Origin: Candidatus Parcubacteria bacterium | Lineage (GTDB): Bacteria; Patescibacteriota; Minisyncoccia; Minisyncoccales; JAGLUP01 | Direction of reading: 5' to 3' | Assembly (NCBI GenBank): GCA_023134715.1 | Contig: JAGLUP010000007.1 | Coordinates: 1-23,068, forward strand | DNA length: 23,068 nt | Shown here: in pieces, positions 1 through 7,251 of the stretch | How the letters are laid out: each line of letters begins with the position of its first letter | Position numbering within the stretch: the stretch's first letter is position 1 | The notes under the pieces: model-generated | Told to the model about the DNA's origin: nothing | Databases searched by the model: none | What the model saw: only the letters and a program-made list of their open reading frames with translations | Position numbers and translations under genes: made by a program

Positions 1-168
1 CTTCTTTCGATTGAATTAAAAATTCCAGTTGAATTAGGAAACCCACTGATTAATATTTCGCCGAACACTAAAAAGAAAATACCTAAAGCCTTTTTGGAAA
101 AATCATTAGCTTATACAACGGCCATTGGTTTAGCTTTAAAGGGAAAAAACAAGGATAATCATGATTAA
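1..168 (+). CDS. pilM: PilM, C-terminal end (5' truncated by window)
   Basis: An open frame runs from the window edge to a TAA at 166-168 and gives 55 residues. They include VELGNP and, near the end, SLAYTTAIGLALKG, which match the C-terminal end of PilM, the actin-like cytoplasmic ATPase that binds the N-terminal tail of PilN in type IV pilus assembly. The stop overlaps the ATG of the next gene by 8 bases, which suggests translational coupling. The identification rests on this short tail plus the pilN/pilO-like genes that follow. Confidence 0.75.
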   Translation, partial: LLSIELKIPVELGNPLINISPNTKKKIPKAFLEKSLAYTTAIGLALKGKNKDNHD

Positions 169-712
169 TCTATTATCTCCAAAGGAAAAACTAGTTTTAA
201 TACAAGAAGAAAATCAAAAACTCATTTTAATTTTAGGAATTATTCTTTTTCTTGCCTTACTTTGTTTTGCTTTAATTTTACTCTCAATCAAAATTCATAT
301 TTCAGGAGAATTAGAGGCTCAAAAAATTTTCCTTGAGCAGAAAAAACTTGATACTTCCTCAACCCAGGAGATTGAGCAAGAAATTGAGCATCAGAATCTT
401 TCCTTTTCCGAACTTAAAACTTTTTATGAAAAAGATTTTAGGAAAAGCGAGATTTTAGAAAGGGTTTCTCAAAAGCTTCCTTCAAGCACTTATTTAACTA
501 ATTTTAGTCTTTCAACCGTTATTTCTAAAGATAAAACGAGCGAACTTTCAATTTCTCTTCTTGGATTTTCTCCCAGCAGAGATATTTTGCTGGAATTTAA
601 GAAAAACCTTGAGAGCGAAGATATGTTTCAAGATGTATATTTTCCTCCATCTAATTGGGTTAAACCCAATGATATTGAGTTTTTAGCAAGTTTTAAAGTT
701 GAATTAAAATGA
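161..712 (+). CDS. pilN: PilN-like type IV pilus inner-membrane assembly protein
   Basis: This 183-residue protein starts MINLLSPKEK, close to the INLLP motif at the cytoplasmic N-terminus of PilN, which docks into PilM. One transmembrane helix follows at about residues 20-43, then a coiled-coil segment (about 50-90) and a small alpha/beta periplasmic-type domain. Length and layout fit PilN, a bitopic protein linking cytoplasmic PilM to PilO. The start overlaps the pilM end by 8 bases and its own stop overlaps the next start as ATGA. Sequence similarity is weak, as usual in this family, so the call leans on the INLL motif, topology and gene order. Confidence 0.75.
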   Translation: MINLLSPKEKLVLIQEENQKLILILGIILFLALLCFALILLSIKIHISGELEAQKIFLEQKKLDTSSTQEIEQEIEHQNLSFSELKTFYEKDFRKSEILERVSQKLPSSTYLTNFSLSTVISKDKTSELSISLLGFSPSRDILLEFKKNLESEDMFQDVYFPPSNWVKPNDIEFLASFKVELK

Positions 713-1278
713 ATTTCAAAAATAAAACCCAAACATCCCTAATAATGTTTTGCGTTCTTAATATTGGCCTCATTGCTTTTTTGATTTATCCTCTTATTTC
801 AGATATTAGAAAAAATTCTCAGGAATTGATTTCTGCTAAAAAAGACTTTATTGTGTTTGAGGCAAAAATCAGAAACTTAGAAGAGTTTAACACAACCTAT
901 TTAGAACTTGAGCCAAATTTTGAGAAAGCTTTTAATCTTTTCATTGACCCTAAGGCACCAGTGAGATTTATGGAGTCTTTAGAAAAAATTTCTCAGGATT
1001 GTCAAATGCAAACTGAAATTCTCCCTGTTCAGATTTCAAGGGTTAAAGAAGATCAGTGGTCATTTTTACCACTTAAAATTACTTCAGTCGGATATTTTCC
1101 TAATTTTTTGAAATTTCTAAAAAAGATAGAATATAGTCCTTATTTAATTGAAATTCAAAGTTTAAGTATTAATGGGTTGACTGAAAGAGAAATCAAGTCA
1201 AAAGAATTTGAGAATCTTGTATTTGGGGGTGTAAGAACCACTCTTGATATAAAAGTTTTTACTCAACAAGAACAATGA
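709..1278 (+). CDS. pilO: PilO-like type IV pilus assembly protein
   Basis: This 189-residue protein has a short cytoplasmic N-terminus, one transmembrane helix at about residues 11-30, a coiled coil (about 32-65) and a C-terminal ferredoxin-like-sized domain. This is the usual PilO architecture; PilO dimerises with PilN to align the pilus machine. The start is fixed by an ATGA overlap with the pilN stop, and the stop overlaps the next gene in the same way. No catalytic motif is expected. The name rests on position after pilM-pilN and topology, not on strong sequence identity. Confidence 0.7.
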   Translation: MNFKNKTQTSLIMFCVLNIGLIAFLIYPLISDIRKNSQELISAKKDFIVFEAKIRNLEEFNTTYLELEPNFEKAFNLFIDPKAPVRFMESLEKISQDCQMQTEILPVQISRVKEDQWSFLPLKITSVGYFPNFLKFLKKIEYSPYLIEIQSLSINGLTEREIKSKEFENLVFGGVRTTLDIKVFTQQEQ

Positions 1279-1580
1279 AGATACCTAAAGTTAAAACTAA
1301 AAAGATTAAAGATTTTTTAGAAAAAATACCTAAAAAATTAGCTGTTTATGCTTTTTTAACTTTTTTAGGGATTTTACTGATTTTCTTTATTCTTAGTGCT
1401 TTTATTTTTTACCAAAACGTTACTTTGGCCCAGAGGAAAGAAATAGAAGTTTCTGAGAGTCCTTTGGGGTTTGACAAAACTACTTATCAACAAGTTCTAG
1501 ATATTTGGGAACAAAGAGAGAAAAGGTTTGATGAGTTGGATTTTGAGGAACATCTTAATATTTTTATAGCAATTGACTAA
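1275..1580 (+). CDS. Small membrane protein of the pilus cluster, unknown function
   Basis: This 101-residue protein has a lysine-rich N-terminus (about 25 residues), one strong transmembrane helix at about 25-48 and an acidic extracytoplasmic tail containing TYQQVLDIWEQREKRFDE. It lies in the slot where pilP would sit in proteobacterial operons, but it lacks a lipobox and the PilP beta domain, so I do not call it PilP. Its start overlaps pilO as ATGA, so it is probably a co-translated accessory subunit. It is the last gene of this operon; its stop codon overlaps the -35 box of the tRNA promoter. Confidence 0.7.
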   Translation: MKIPKVKTKKIKDFLEKIPKKLAVYAFLTFLGILLIFFILSAFIFYQNVTLAQRKEIEVSESPLGFDKTTYQQVLDIWEQREKRFDELDFEEHLNIFIAID

Positions 1581-1601
1581 ACAATTAATTTGATTTAAAA
1601 T
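1573..1601 (+). promoter_or_regulatory. Sigma70-type promoter for the tRNA pair
   Basis: TTGACT at 1573-1578 and TAAAAT at 1596-1601 are separated by 17 bases, each 5 of 6 to consensus. The expected start near 1608 lies just upstream of the mature 5' end of tRNA-Arg at 1613. The -35 box overlaps the stop codon of the preceding pilus gene. Confidence 0.7.
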
Positions 1602-1612
1602 ATTGATTACTT

Positions 1613-1684
1613 GCCCCTGTAGTTCAACGGATAGAATAGGAACCTTCTAAGTTCTAGATCGAGGTTCGATTCCTCGCAGGGGCA
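1613..1684 (+). tRNA. tRNA-Arg (anticodon TCT)
   Basis: A full cloverleaf can be folded. The acceptor stem GCCCCTG/CAGGGGC is perfect. The D stem is GTTC/GAAT, the anticodon stem GGAAC/GTTCT has loop CTTCTAA, and the T stem CGAGG/CCTCG has loop TTCGATT. The anticodon TCT at 1646-1648 reads AGA/AGG, the arginine codons favoured in AT-rich genomes. The discriminator is A1684. The 3' CCA is not encoded and must be added by CCA transferase. Confidence 0.95.
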
Positions 1685-1691
1685 TTGTAAT

Positions 1692-1764
1692 GGTGGGCGT
1701 AGTGTAGTGGATAGCACAAGAGCCTGTGAAGTTCTTAGGGGGAGTTCGAATCTCCTCGCTCGCC
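1692..1764 (+). tRNA. tRNA-His (anticodon GTG)
   Basis: The cloverleaf has acceptor GTGGGCG (1693-1699) paired with CGCTCGC (1757-1763) using two wobble pairs, D stem GTGT/GCAC, anticodon loop CTGTGAA in stem AGAGC/GTTCT, and T stem GGGAG/CTCCT. The anticodon is GTG. G1692 and C1764 would form the extra G-1:C73 pair that marks bacterial tRNA-His, which supports the call. CCA is not encoded. It lies 7 bases after tRNA-Arg and probably shares its promoter. It meets convergent tatD 4 bases later. Confidence 0.92.
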
Positions 1765-1768
1765 CATT

Positions 1769-2542
1769 TTAAATCTTAAACAACTCTTTAGCGTTTTGGA
1801 AAGTAGTTTCTGCTATTTTATCAAAACTTTCATTTTTTATTTTTGCGATATATTCAGCTACAAATTTTACTGCCAAGGGATTATTTCTTTTTTCTTTAAA
1901 ATCTGGAGGGGTAAGATAGGGACAATCTGTTTCAATTAAAATCCTGTTTAAGGGGATTTTTTTAATAATTTTTTCAAAATCAATTCCTTTGGTTTTTCTA
2001 AAAATTATTCCTGTAAAGCCAATATAAAAGCCCAAAGCTAAATATTTTTCAGCTTCCTGTAATGTTCCAGTAAAACAATGCACCACCCCTTTTAGCTTGC
2101 ACAGACCCGACGTGTGTAAATCTTGAGATAAAATTTTAATAAGATCGTTGTGGGCAAAACGGCAGTGAATAATCATTGGCAAGCTTAACTCTTTGGCTAA
2201 TTTAATTTGCTCTATTAAAGCTTGTTTTTGCGCATTTTTATCTGTTGGGTATTTATAATCCAAACCGATCTCACCAATCGCGACCACTTTAGAATTTTGA
2301 GCAAGCTTTTTATATTTCTCATAATCAAAGCCATCTAAATTTTCTGAAGTCGGATGTAATCCAACAGTCGCATAAACACCTTTTTTATATTTTTCAGCAA
2401 TCTCAATTGCTTTTTTTGATGTCTTAAAATCCACGCCAACATTTATGAGCCAGACATTATTATCTAAACATTTTTTTATAACTTCATCTCTGTCTTTATC
2501 AAAATCAGAAAAATTTAAATGGCTATGAGTATCAATTAACAT
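1769..2542 (-). CDS. tatD: TatD-family metal-dependent hydrolase (DNase)
   Basis: This 257-residue protein is full length for TatD/YcfH TIM-barrel hydrolases. These cleave DNA with two metal ions and have been linked to 3'-5' exonuclease, repair and turnover roles. The metal-binding motifs appear in order: DTHSHLN near residue 4, GEIGLDY near 91, MIIHCR near 122, VVHCFTG near 152, and ETDCPYLTP near 203. The start ATG lies inside the end of aroA (11-base overlap), so the two genes are co-transcribed. The biological substrate cannot be told from sequence. Confidence 0.93.
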   Translation of the reverse strand: MLIDTHSHLNFSDFDKDRDEVIKKCLDNNVWLINVGVDFKTSKKAIEIAEKYKKGVYATVGLHPTSENLDGFDYEKYKKLAQNSKVVAIGEIGLDYKYPTDKNAQKQALIEQIKLAKELSLPMIIHCRFAHNDLIKILSQDLHTSGLCKLKGVVHCFTGTLQEAEKYLALGFYIGFTGIIFRKTKGIDFEKIIKKIPLNRILIETDCPYLTPPDFKEKRNNPLAVKFVAEYIAKIKNESFDKIAETTFQNAKELFKI

Positions 2543-3782
2543 TAATATTTGCTTTTAGGTAAATTAAATGCTCCCAGAACTCGGGAAAAGATTTTGAAAC
2601 GCATTCTGCGTTTTTTATAATCGTTCTCTCTTCCGCAACTAATCCCAAAACTCCAAAAGCCATAGCAATTCTATGGTCAATTGAACTAATGACAGCTCCT
2701 CTTGGCTTTGAACCCCAAATAATAAATTTATTATTTCGTGTTTTTGTTTTTATCATCATTCTCGCCAATCCTTTCTCCATTTCTTTAATCCGATTTGACT
2801 CTTTTAAAACTAATCTTTTAATTCCTGATATTTCACTCTTTCCTTTTGCTTGAGAGCATAAAACGCAAATTATTGGAAAAATATCCGGACAATCAGAAAT
2901 ATCTATTTTTATTGATTTTAGTTTTGATTTCTCCGCTATAACCGCATTTTTTCTTGTCTTAATTTTTGCGCCCATTTTTTCCAATATATTTATTATTTCT
3001 TTATCAGCTTGAGCGCTTTTAATATTTAAATTCTTAACTTCTGTTTTTCCAGCTAAAACCCCAATTGCCAATAAAAAAGCTGCTGAAGACCAATCGCTTT
3101 CTACAAAATAATTACATGGTTTATATCTCTGTTTTTGGATTAAAAATTTTCTTAAATTATTTGAATGTTTTACTTTTACGCCAAATTTTTTCTGAACATC
3201 AATTGTCATTAAAACATATGGCTTTGACTCTAAAACAGTTGTTAACTTTAGTTCAGTTTGCTTTTGACTAAACGGAGCTATAAGCAATAAAGCAGAAATA
3301 AACTGAGAGCTAATATCTCCTTTTATTTTTGTTTTTCCGCCAACAAAATTATTTTCAACCACTACTGAAGAAATTTTTTCCTCACAATCCACGCCAAGGT
3401 TCTGCAAAGCATTTATTAAGGGTTTAATCGGCCTTTTTAATAAAGAAATTTCTCCTGTAAGCTGACATTTTCCTTTTATTAAAGAACAAATTGCTATCAT
3501 AAATCTAAAAGTTGTCCCAGATTCTCGGCAAAACAAATCTTGTTTTGGAACAGAAAAATTTCCTCCTTTGACTTCCCAAATTTCTTTCTTTTTTTTAACA
3601 CTTATTCCTATTTTCTTTAATACATCTAAAGTCGCCCCTGTATCATCTGAGATAAGTGGAGATATTATCTTGCTTTTTCCTTTTGCTAAAGCAGCGCAAA
3701 TAAGAGCCCTGTGAGTATAGCTTTTTGAAGCCGGAGCTTTTATTTCGCCATATATTTTACTTTTCTGAATTATTGCTTCCAT
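2532..3782 (-). CDS. aroA: 3-phosphoshikimate 1-carboxyvinyltransferase (EPSP synthase)
   Basis: AroA transfers the enolpyruvyl group of PEP to shikimate 3-phosphate, the sixth step to chorismate. The protein has 416 residues, close to the usual length. Visible motifs are KAPASKSYTHRA near residue 16 (substrate-binding Lys20, Ser21, Arg25), RESGTTFRFM near 85, the DCPDIFP catalytic Asp segment near 298, and KESNRIKEM near 326. It begins downstream of the purD terminator and overlaps tatD at its end, so aroA-tatD looks like its own unit. With aroQ and tyrA-pheA nearby it suggests retained synthesis of aromatic amino acids, although the other shikimate genes are not in this window. Confidence 0.95.
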   Translation of the reverse strand: MEAIIQKSKIYGEIKAPASKSYTHRALICAALAKGKSKIISPLISDDTGATLDVLKKIGISVKKKKEIWEVKGGNFSVPKQDLFCRESGTTFRFMIAICSLIKGKCQLTGEISLLKRPIKPLINALQNLGVDCEEKISSVVVENNFVGGKTKIKGDISSQFISALLLIAPFSQKQTELKLTTVLESKPYVLMTIDVQKKFGVKVKHSNNLRKFLIQKQRYKPCNYFVESDWSSAAFLLAIGVLAGKTEVKNLNIKSAQADKEIINILEKMGAKIKTRKNAVIAEKSKLKSIKIDISDCPDIFPIICVLCSQAKGKSEISGIKRLVLKESNRIKEMEKGLARMMIKTKTRNNKFIIWGSKPRGAVISSIDHRIAMAFGVLGLVAEERTIIKNAECVSKSFPEFWEHLIYLKANINVN

Positions 3783-3824
3783 TATTTTTTAATTCTAATT
3801 TTATTTTAGAACACTTTAAAAAAT

Positions 3825-3853
3825 AAAAAAAGCCCTCAGAATTCTGAGGGTTT
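3825..3853 (-). terminator. Rho-independent terminator after purD
   Basis: The palindrome CCCTCAGAATTCTGAGGG at 3833-3850 forms a GC-rich hairpin. On the minus strand a run of T follows it directly (3825-3831 as A on the plus strand). It begins 5 bases past the purD stop and separates purD from aroA. Confidence 0.88.
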
Positions 3854-3855
3854 AT

Positions 3856-5121
3856 TTAAATTACTTTCCGGGCAATATCTTTTCTAAATTGCATACCTTT
3901 AAAAGATATCCTACCTACTGCTTTATACGCCCGCTTAACAGCCTCGGCATAGCTGTCTCCCAGGGCCGCAACCTCTAAGACTCTTCCGCCAGCAGTGACG
4001 ATCTTATCGCCTTTGCGGGCAGTACCGGAATGGAAAACCATTACATCTTTCATAGAGCTTGCTTTTTCAAGACCAAATATCTCCATCCCTGTTTTATAAT
4101 CACCTGGATACCCTTCTGAGGCAAGGACCACACAAACGCATTTCTTGTTAGACCACTTAATCTCTATCTCTTCTGGTCGCCCACTAATTACTGCTTCAAA
4201 AATATCAACTATATCGCTCTCAAGAAGCGAAAAAGTTACTGTGCTTTCTGGATCACCGCCACGACAATTAATTTCCATAACCATTGGCCCATTTTCTGTC
4301 ATTATCAGGCCAAGATAAATAATTCCCTTAAATGGCACTCTTTCGCGAGCCATCCCCTTAAGAAGAGGGCTAAGCATCCTCTTTTTAATCTGTTCAAGGT
4401 CGTTGCTGTTAAGAAACGTCACCGGAGCATAAGAACCCATACCTCCTGTATTTGGTCCTTGATTTCCATTATAAGCAGCCTTATAATCCTGGGCTGGAGG
4501 CAAAAAGCAGGATGTTTTTCCGTCAGTAAAAGCAATCACCGAGACCTCTTCTCCTCTTAAATATTCTTCGATAACTACTTTGTCGCCAGCCGAACCAAAA
4601 ATTTTCTTGAGCATAACATCCTTTAAAAAATCTGCTGCTTCTCGATAAGTCATTGCTACCTTAACTCCCTTTCCAGCAGCTAATCCGTCAGCTTTAATAA
4701 CAATTGGCAAAGGCCTGCCCTGGATATAATTAAATGCTTCATTAAAATCTGAAAACACCTCATATTCGGCCGTAGGGATACTACATTTGCTCATCAATTC
4801 CTTAGCAAACGCTTTACTGCTCTCAATGGCCGCCGCTCTTTGGGTTGGACCAAAAATGCGCAACCCGTTTTCTTCAAACAAATCTACAATTCCATTAGCC
4901 AACGGCGCCTCTGGGCCGACTATTGTTAAATCAATGCTTTCTTTTTGAGCAAATGTAACTAAATTAGAAATATCATTGATTTCAATAGGAACACATTCAG
5001 CCAGTTTTGCAATCCCAGCATTCCCTGGGGCACAAAATATTTTGCCTACTTTTGGACTATGAGCAATCTTCTCAACTAAAGCATGCTCTCGCCCACCCCC
5101 TCCAATAACTAAAATTTTCAT
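3856..5121 (-). CDS. purD: Phosphoribosylamine-glycine ligase (GAR synthetase)
   Basis: PurD joins glycine to phosphoribosylamine using ATP, the second step of de novo purine synthesis. The 421 residues cover the full enzyme: N-domain MKILVIGGGGREHAL with GPEAPL near 69, ATP-grasp domain with KADGLAAGKGVKVA near 143 and QDYKAAYNGNQGPNTGGMG near 212, and metal-binding MEINCRGGDPES near 278. A good Shine-Dalgarno site (AGGTGG, 10 bases before ATG) and its own promoter and terminator make it a single-gene unit. The gene is visibly richer in G and C than its neighbours and no other purine gene is in the window, which suggests separate acquisition. Confidence 0.96.
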   Translation of the reverse strand: MKILVIGGGGREHALVEKIAHSPKVGKIFCAPGNAGIAKLAECVPIEINDISNLVTFAQKESIDLTIVGPEAPLANGIVDLFEENGLRIFGPTQRAAAIESSKAFAKELMSKCSIPTAEYEVFSDFNEAFNYIQGRPLPIVIKADGLAAGKGVKVAMTYREAADFLKDVMLKKIFGSAGDKVVIEEYLRGEEVSVIAFTDGKTSCFLPPAQDYKAAYNGNQGPNTGGMGSYAPVTFLNSNDLEQIKKRMLSPLLKGMARERVPFKGIIYLGLIMTENGPMVMEINCRGGDPESTVTFSLLESDIVDIFEAVISGRPEEIEIKWSNKKCVCVVLASEGYPGDYKTGMEIFGLEKASSMKDVMVFHSGTARKGDKIVTAGGRVLEVAALGDSYAEAVKRAYKAVGRISFKGMQFRKDIARKVI

Positions 5122-5148
5122 TTTTAAAGAACCACCTCTCTTTTTATA

Positions 5149-5166
5149 TCTGCTGACTTCAGCAGA
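5149..5166 (-). promoter_or_regulatory. Hairpin at the 5' end of the purD leader
   Basis: TCTGCTGA (5149-5156) pairs with TCAGCAGA (5159-5166), a perfect 8-bp stem. It sits at the expected start of the purD transcript, about 28 bases upstream of the ATG and just before the Shine-Dalgarno site. It could stabilise the mRNA or modulate initiation. No T run follows on the minus strand, so it is not a terminator. Confidence 0.4.
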
Positions 5167-5174
5167 GATTGTAG

Positions 5175-5202
5175 TTTATCATAAAAGAAAACAATCTGTC
5201 AA
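5175..5202 (-). promoter_or_regulatory. Probable purD promoter
   Basis: On the minus strand, a perfect -35 TTGACA (5202-5197) is followed after 16 bases by GATAAA (5180-5175, 4 of 6 to the -10 consensus). It lies 3' of the tyrA-pheA stop codon at 5206-5208 and would start transcription near 5167, giving purD a leader of about 45 bases. Confidence 0.55.
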
Positions 5203-5205
5203 AAT

Positions 5206-6903
5206 TTAACTTACGCCGATTACTCTGATAATGGAGCAGTATTTTTCAATTTGTTTTATTGTCTTTTTTATTTCAGGACAAGGGTAGGAAACATCCGCCT
5301 CTAAAAAGAAAAAATAATCCCAAGGCCGTAAATGAGAAGGGATAGAATGCAATGATGTTAAATTCAAATTATTTTGAGCAAAAACATCTAAAATATCGCG
5401 CAAAATTCCGACTCTATTGTAAACAGCAAGTAATAATAATGTCTTTTCAGCTTTTAATTTTTTTTGAAACTTTTTGTTTATATCTGGTGTAATTAAATAA
5501 AATTTTGTAAAATTATCCTTACTATCCTCTATATTTTTCGCCAAAATATTCAGTCCATATTCTTTAGCGGCAATCTCGCCAGCGATAAAACCAACTTCTT
5601 TGTCTTGATTTTCTAAAATCGGAGCGGTTGTGCTTGAGCTGGTTTCTAATTTTACTCTCGGCAAATTCCTTGCCAGCCAATCCCGGCATTGAGATAATGC
5701 CTGAGGATGGGTTTTCACAGTTTTAATTTCTTTTTTATTTTTTGTTCTTGCTAAAAAACAATGATGCACAGCTATATTAAAAGACCCACTGATTTTTAAG
5801 GGATACTCGGCTAAACAATTAATTGTCTCTGAAACTATTCCTCCAATTGTATTTTCTGCAGGCGCTATTCCCAAATCAATTTCTTGAGAATTAACTTTTT
5901 CAAAAATTTCTTTAATTGTTCCTAATGTAATAAACTTTGATTTTTGAGGAAAAACCTTTCTAACCGCTTGATGAGAAAAAGTTCCTTTTGGCCCTAAAAA
6001 TCCAATTTTTATTTTACTTTTAAGGTTAATTATTTTTTTTGCTTGTTTTATTTTAATCGGCTGCCTGTTAATTATTCTCAATACCTCTGTTGATTTTGTT
6101 TGGGAAACTTTTCTGAATCCGTCTAAATACAAAGAGGTCTGCTTAAATTTCTTAACAAAGCTCTTAAGATTTTTGTCTCTTACATCTTTAGACAAATCTT
6201 TAATCTGATTTTCAAAATCAATTAAAACATTTTTAAAATAAGGATTTCTTATCTCAAGCTCTGCATAAAGCTCAGGATTTTGGCCTAAAATTCGGCCTAT
6301 GATTAAGATTTGAAGACGAAATACCGGAGTTAAAAATGAACTTTTTGGAATAATTTTTTGCGAATAAAGCGTTCGGGCAAGCCCAATATTTGTAAAATGA
6401 ATCAAGGCTTGGACTATTGCCATCTGTTTGTCGTGTTCTTCTGGAGAAACTTCAATTATCTCGGCTTTATTTTTAACAAAAATCTTTCTTAAAAAATCTA
6501 CCCATTGATTATTTTTTACCCCACAGAAAACAAATTTCTGGCCTTCTAAATTTTGAACTAAAGGACCAAATAAAGGATGCATGCCAAGTACTCCGGATTT
6601 TGCTTTTCGCATTGCTTCTACCGGCTCTTCTTTAAGAGAGGTGATATCACAAAGCAAAGCGTCTTTTCTAACAAAATCTCTAACTTCTTTAATAACTCTT
6701 ACCGTATTTCCTATAGGGACTGAAACAATAACAATATCAGCTTTTTTTGCTAATTCAACATTAGAAAACTTTGTCTTGACATCTGAAACTAAAACTTTAA
6801 ATCCTTGGTTCTCAAAAAAACCATTAAACCAAGCTCCCATTTTTCCTTTTCCGCCAATAATCCCAATTAAGGGCTTTTTATTCAATTTTTTATTCTTTCT
6901 CAT
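5206..6903 (-). CDS. TyrA-PheA fusion: prephenate dehydrogenase / prephenate dehydratase with ACT domain
   Basis: This 565-residue bifunctional protein sits at the prephenate branch point. Residues about 11-270 are a TyrA-type dehydrogenase: NAD-binding GIIGGKGKMG at 13-22 and GMHPLFGP at 107-114 with the conserved His109. Residues about 298-475 are a PheA-type dehydratase: IGFLGPKGTFSHQA at 300-313, PAENTIGG near 348, HPQALSQC at 399-406, and NFTKF at 464-468 in place of the usual TRF motif (Lys for Arg). An ACT domain follows (about 488-562), but the phenylalanine-binding ESRP motif is replaced by LHSIPS, so feedback control may differ. I chose ATG 6903 over a GTG at 6930 because the Rossmann motif begins a few residues later and the GTG lies inside a palindrome. 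It follows aroQ. Confidence 0.88.
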   Translation of the reverse strand: MRKNKKLNKKPLIGIIGGKGKMGAWFNGFFENQGFKVLVSDVKTKFSNVELAKKADIVIVSVPIGNTVRVIKEVRDFVRKDALLCDITSLKEEPVEAMRKAKSGVLGMHPLFGPLVQNLEGQKFVFCGVKNNQWVDFLRKIFVKNKAEIIEVSPEEHDKQMAIVQALIHFTNIGLARTLYSQKIIPKSSFLTPVFRLQILIIGRILGQNPELYAELEIRNPYFKNVLIDFENQIKDLSKDVRDKNLKSFVKKFKQTSLYLDGFRKVSQTKSTEVLRIINRQPIKIKQAKKIINLKSKIKIGFLGPKGTFSHQAVRKVFPQKSKFITLGTIKEIFEKVNSQEIDLGIAPAENTIGGIVSETINCLAEYPLKISGSFNIAVHHCFLARTKNKKEIKTVKTHPQALSQCRDWLARNLPRVKLETSSSTTAPILENQDKEVGFIAGEIAAKEYGLNILAKNIEDSKDNFTKFYLITPDINKKFQKKLKAEKTLLLLAVYNRVGILRDILDVFAQNNLNLTSLHSIPSHLRPWDYFFFLEADVSYPCPEIKKTIKQIEKYCSIIRVIGVS

Positions 6904-6913
6904 TATTAAAAAG

Positions 6914-6951
6914 TATAACACATATACCACGATCGTTGTATATGTGTTATA
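6914..6951. promoter_or_regulatory. Perfect 14-bp inverted repeat between aroQ and tyrA-pheA
   Basis: TATAACACATATAC at 6914-6927 and its exact reverse complement at 6938-6951 flank a 10-base spacer that contains the palindrome ACGATCGT (6929-6936). It fills the gap between the aroQ stop (6952-6954) and the tyrA-pheA ATG. On the minus strand the hairpin is followed by CTTTTTA, so it could act as a terminator-like attenuator. As DNA it is also symmetric enough to be an operator. The sequence alone does not decide between these. Confidence 0.6.
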
Positions 6952-7236
6952 TTATGGCCTTTTGTGATTTTTATAATTTTTGTGATTTTGGCAAACCTTT
7001 TTTATAATCAACTTAAAAAGCCCTTTTGCTAAAACTGAATCAAGCTCAAATTCTTTTGCCCACTCCTCTCTTTGGGTGAAAACTTGCTTTTCTCTTTTCT
7101 TGTCTTGCGGCTTTAGATTATATTTATTTTTATACTCCCCAACTTTTTGAGTCAAAGCAAACCTTTTTGCTAAAACTTTAAACAATTGTTTATCTGTTTT
7201 ATCAATTTGTTGACGCAAATCTTTAAGCTCTTCCAT
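6952..7236 (-). CDS. aroQ: Chorismate mutase, AroQ class
   Basis: This 94-residue all-helical protein would convert chorismate to prephenate, the substrate of the TyrA-PheA fusion encoded 48 bases downstream. Aligned by eye to the E. coli mutase domain, the active-site residues appear present: Arg8, Arg25, Lys36, Asp45, Arg48, Glu49 and Gln83 (E. coli R11, R28, K39, D48, R51, E52, Q88). The Ser84 equivalent appears to be lysine. The motif LRQQID at the start is typical. The C-terminal tail is lysine- and asparagine-rich. An extended -10 promoter lies 6 bases before the ATG, so the mRNA is probably leaderless. Confidence 0.88.
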   Translation of the reverse strand: MEELKDLRQQIDKTDKQLFKVLAKRFALTQKVGEYKNKYNLKPQDKKREKQVFTQREEWAKEFELDSVLAKGLFKLIIKKVCQNHKNYKNHKRP

Positions 7237-7242
7237 TGTTGT

Positions 7243-7251
7243 ATTATATCA
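7243..7251 (-). promoter_or_regulatory. Extended -10 promoter of aroQ (leaderless start)
   Basis: On the minus strand, TGATATAAT (7251-7243) is a perfect extended -10 element (TGn-TATAAT). Only 6 bases separate TATAAT from the aroQ ATG, so transcription should start at or next to the A of the ATG. No good -35 box is seen, which fits extended -10 promoters. Confidence 0.6.

Noticed and set aside
6904-6930. GTG start at 6930 for tyrA-pheA
   Set aside because: It would add a hydrophobic nonapeptide encoded by the palindrome; the ATG at 6903 gives the usual short lead-in to the Rossmann motif.
6581-6967. 128-residue plus-strand ORF antisense to tyrA-pheA
   Set aside because: It lies opposite the conserved Rossmann domain and has no family match; a shadow ORF.
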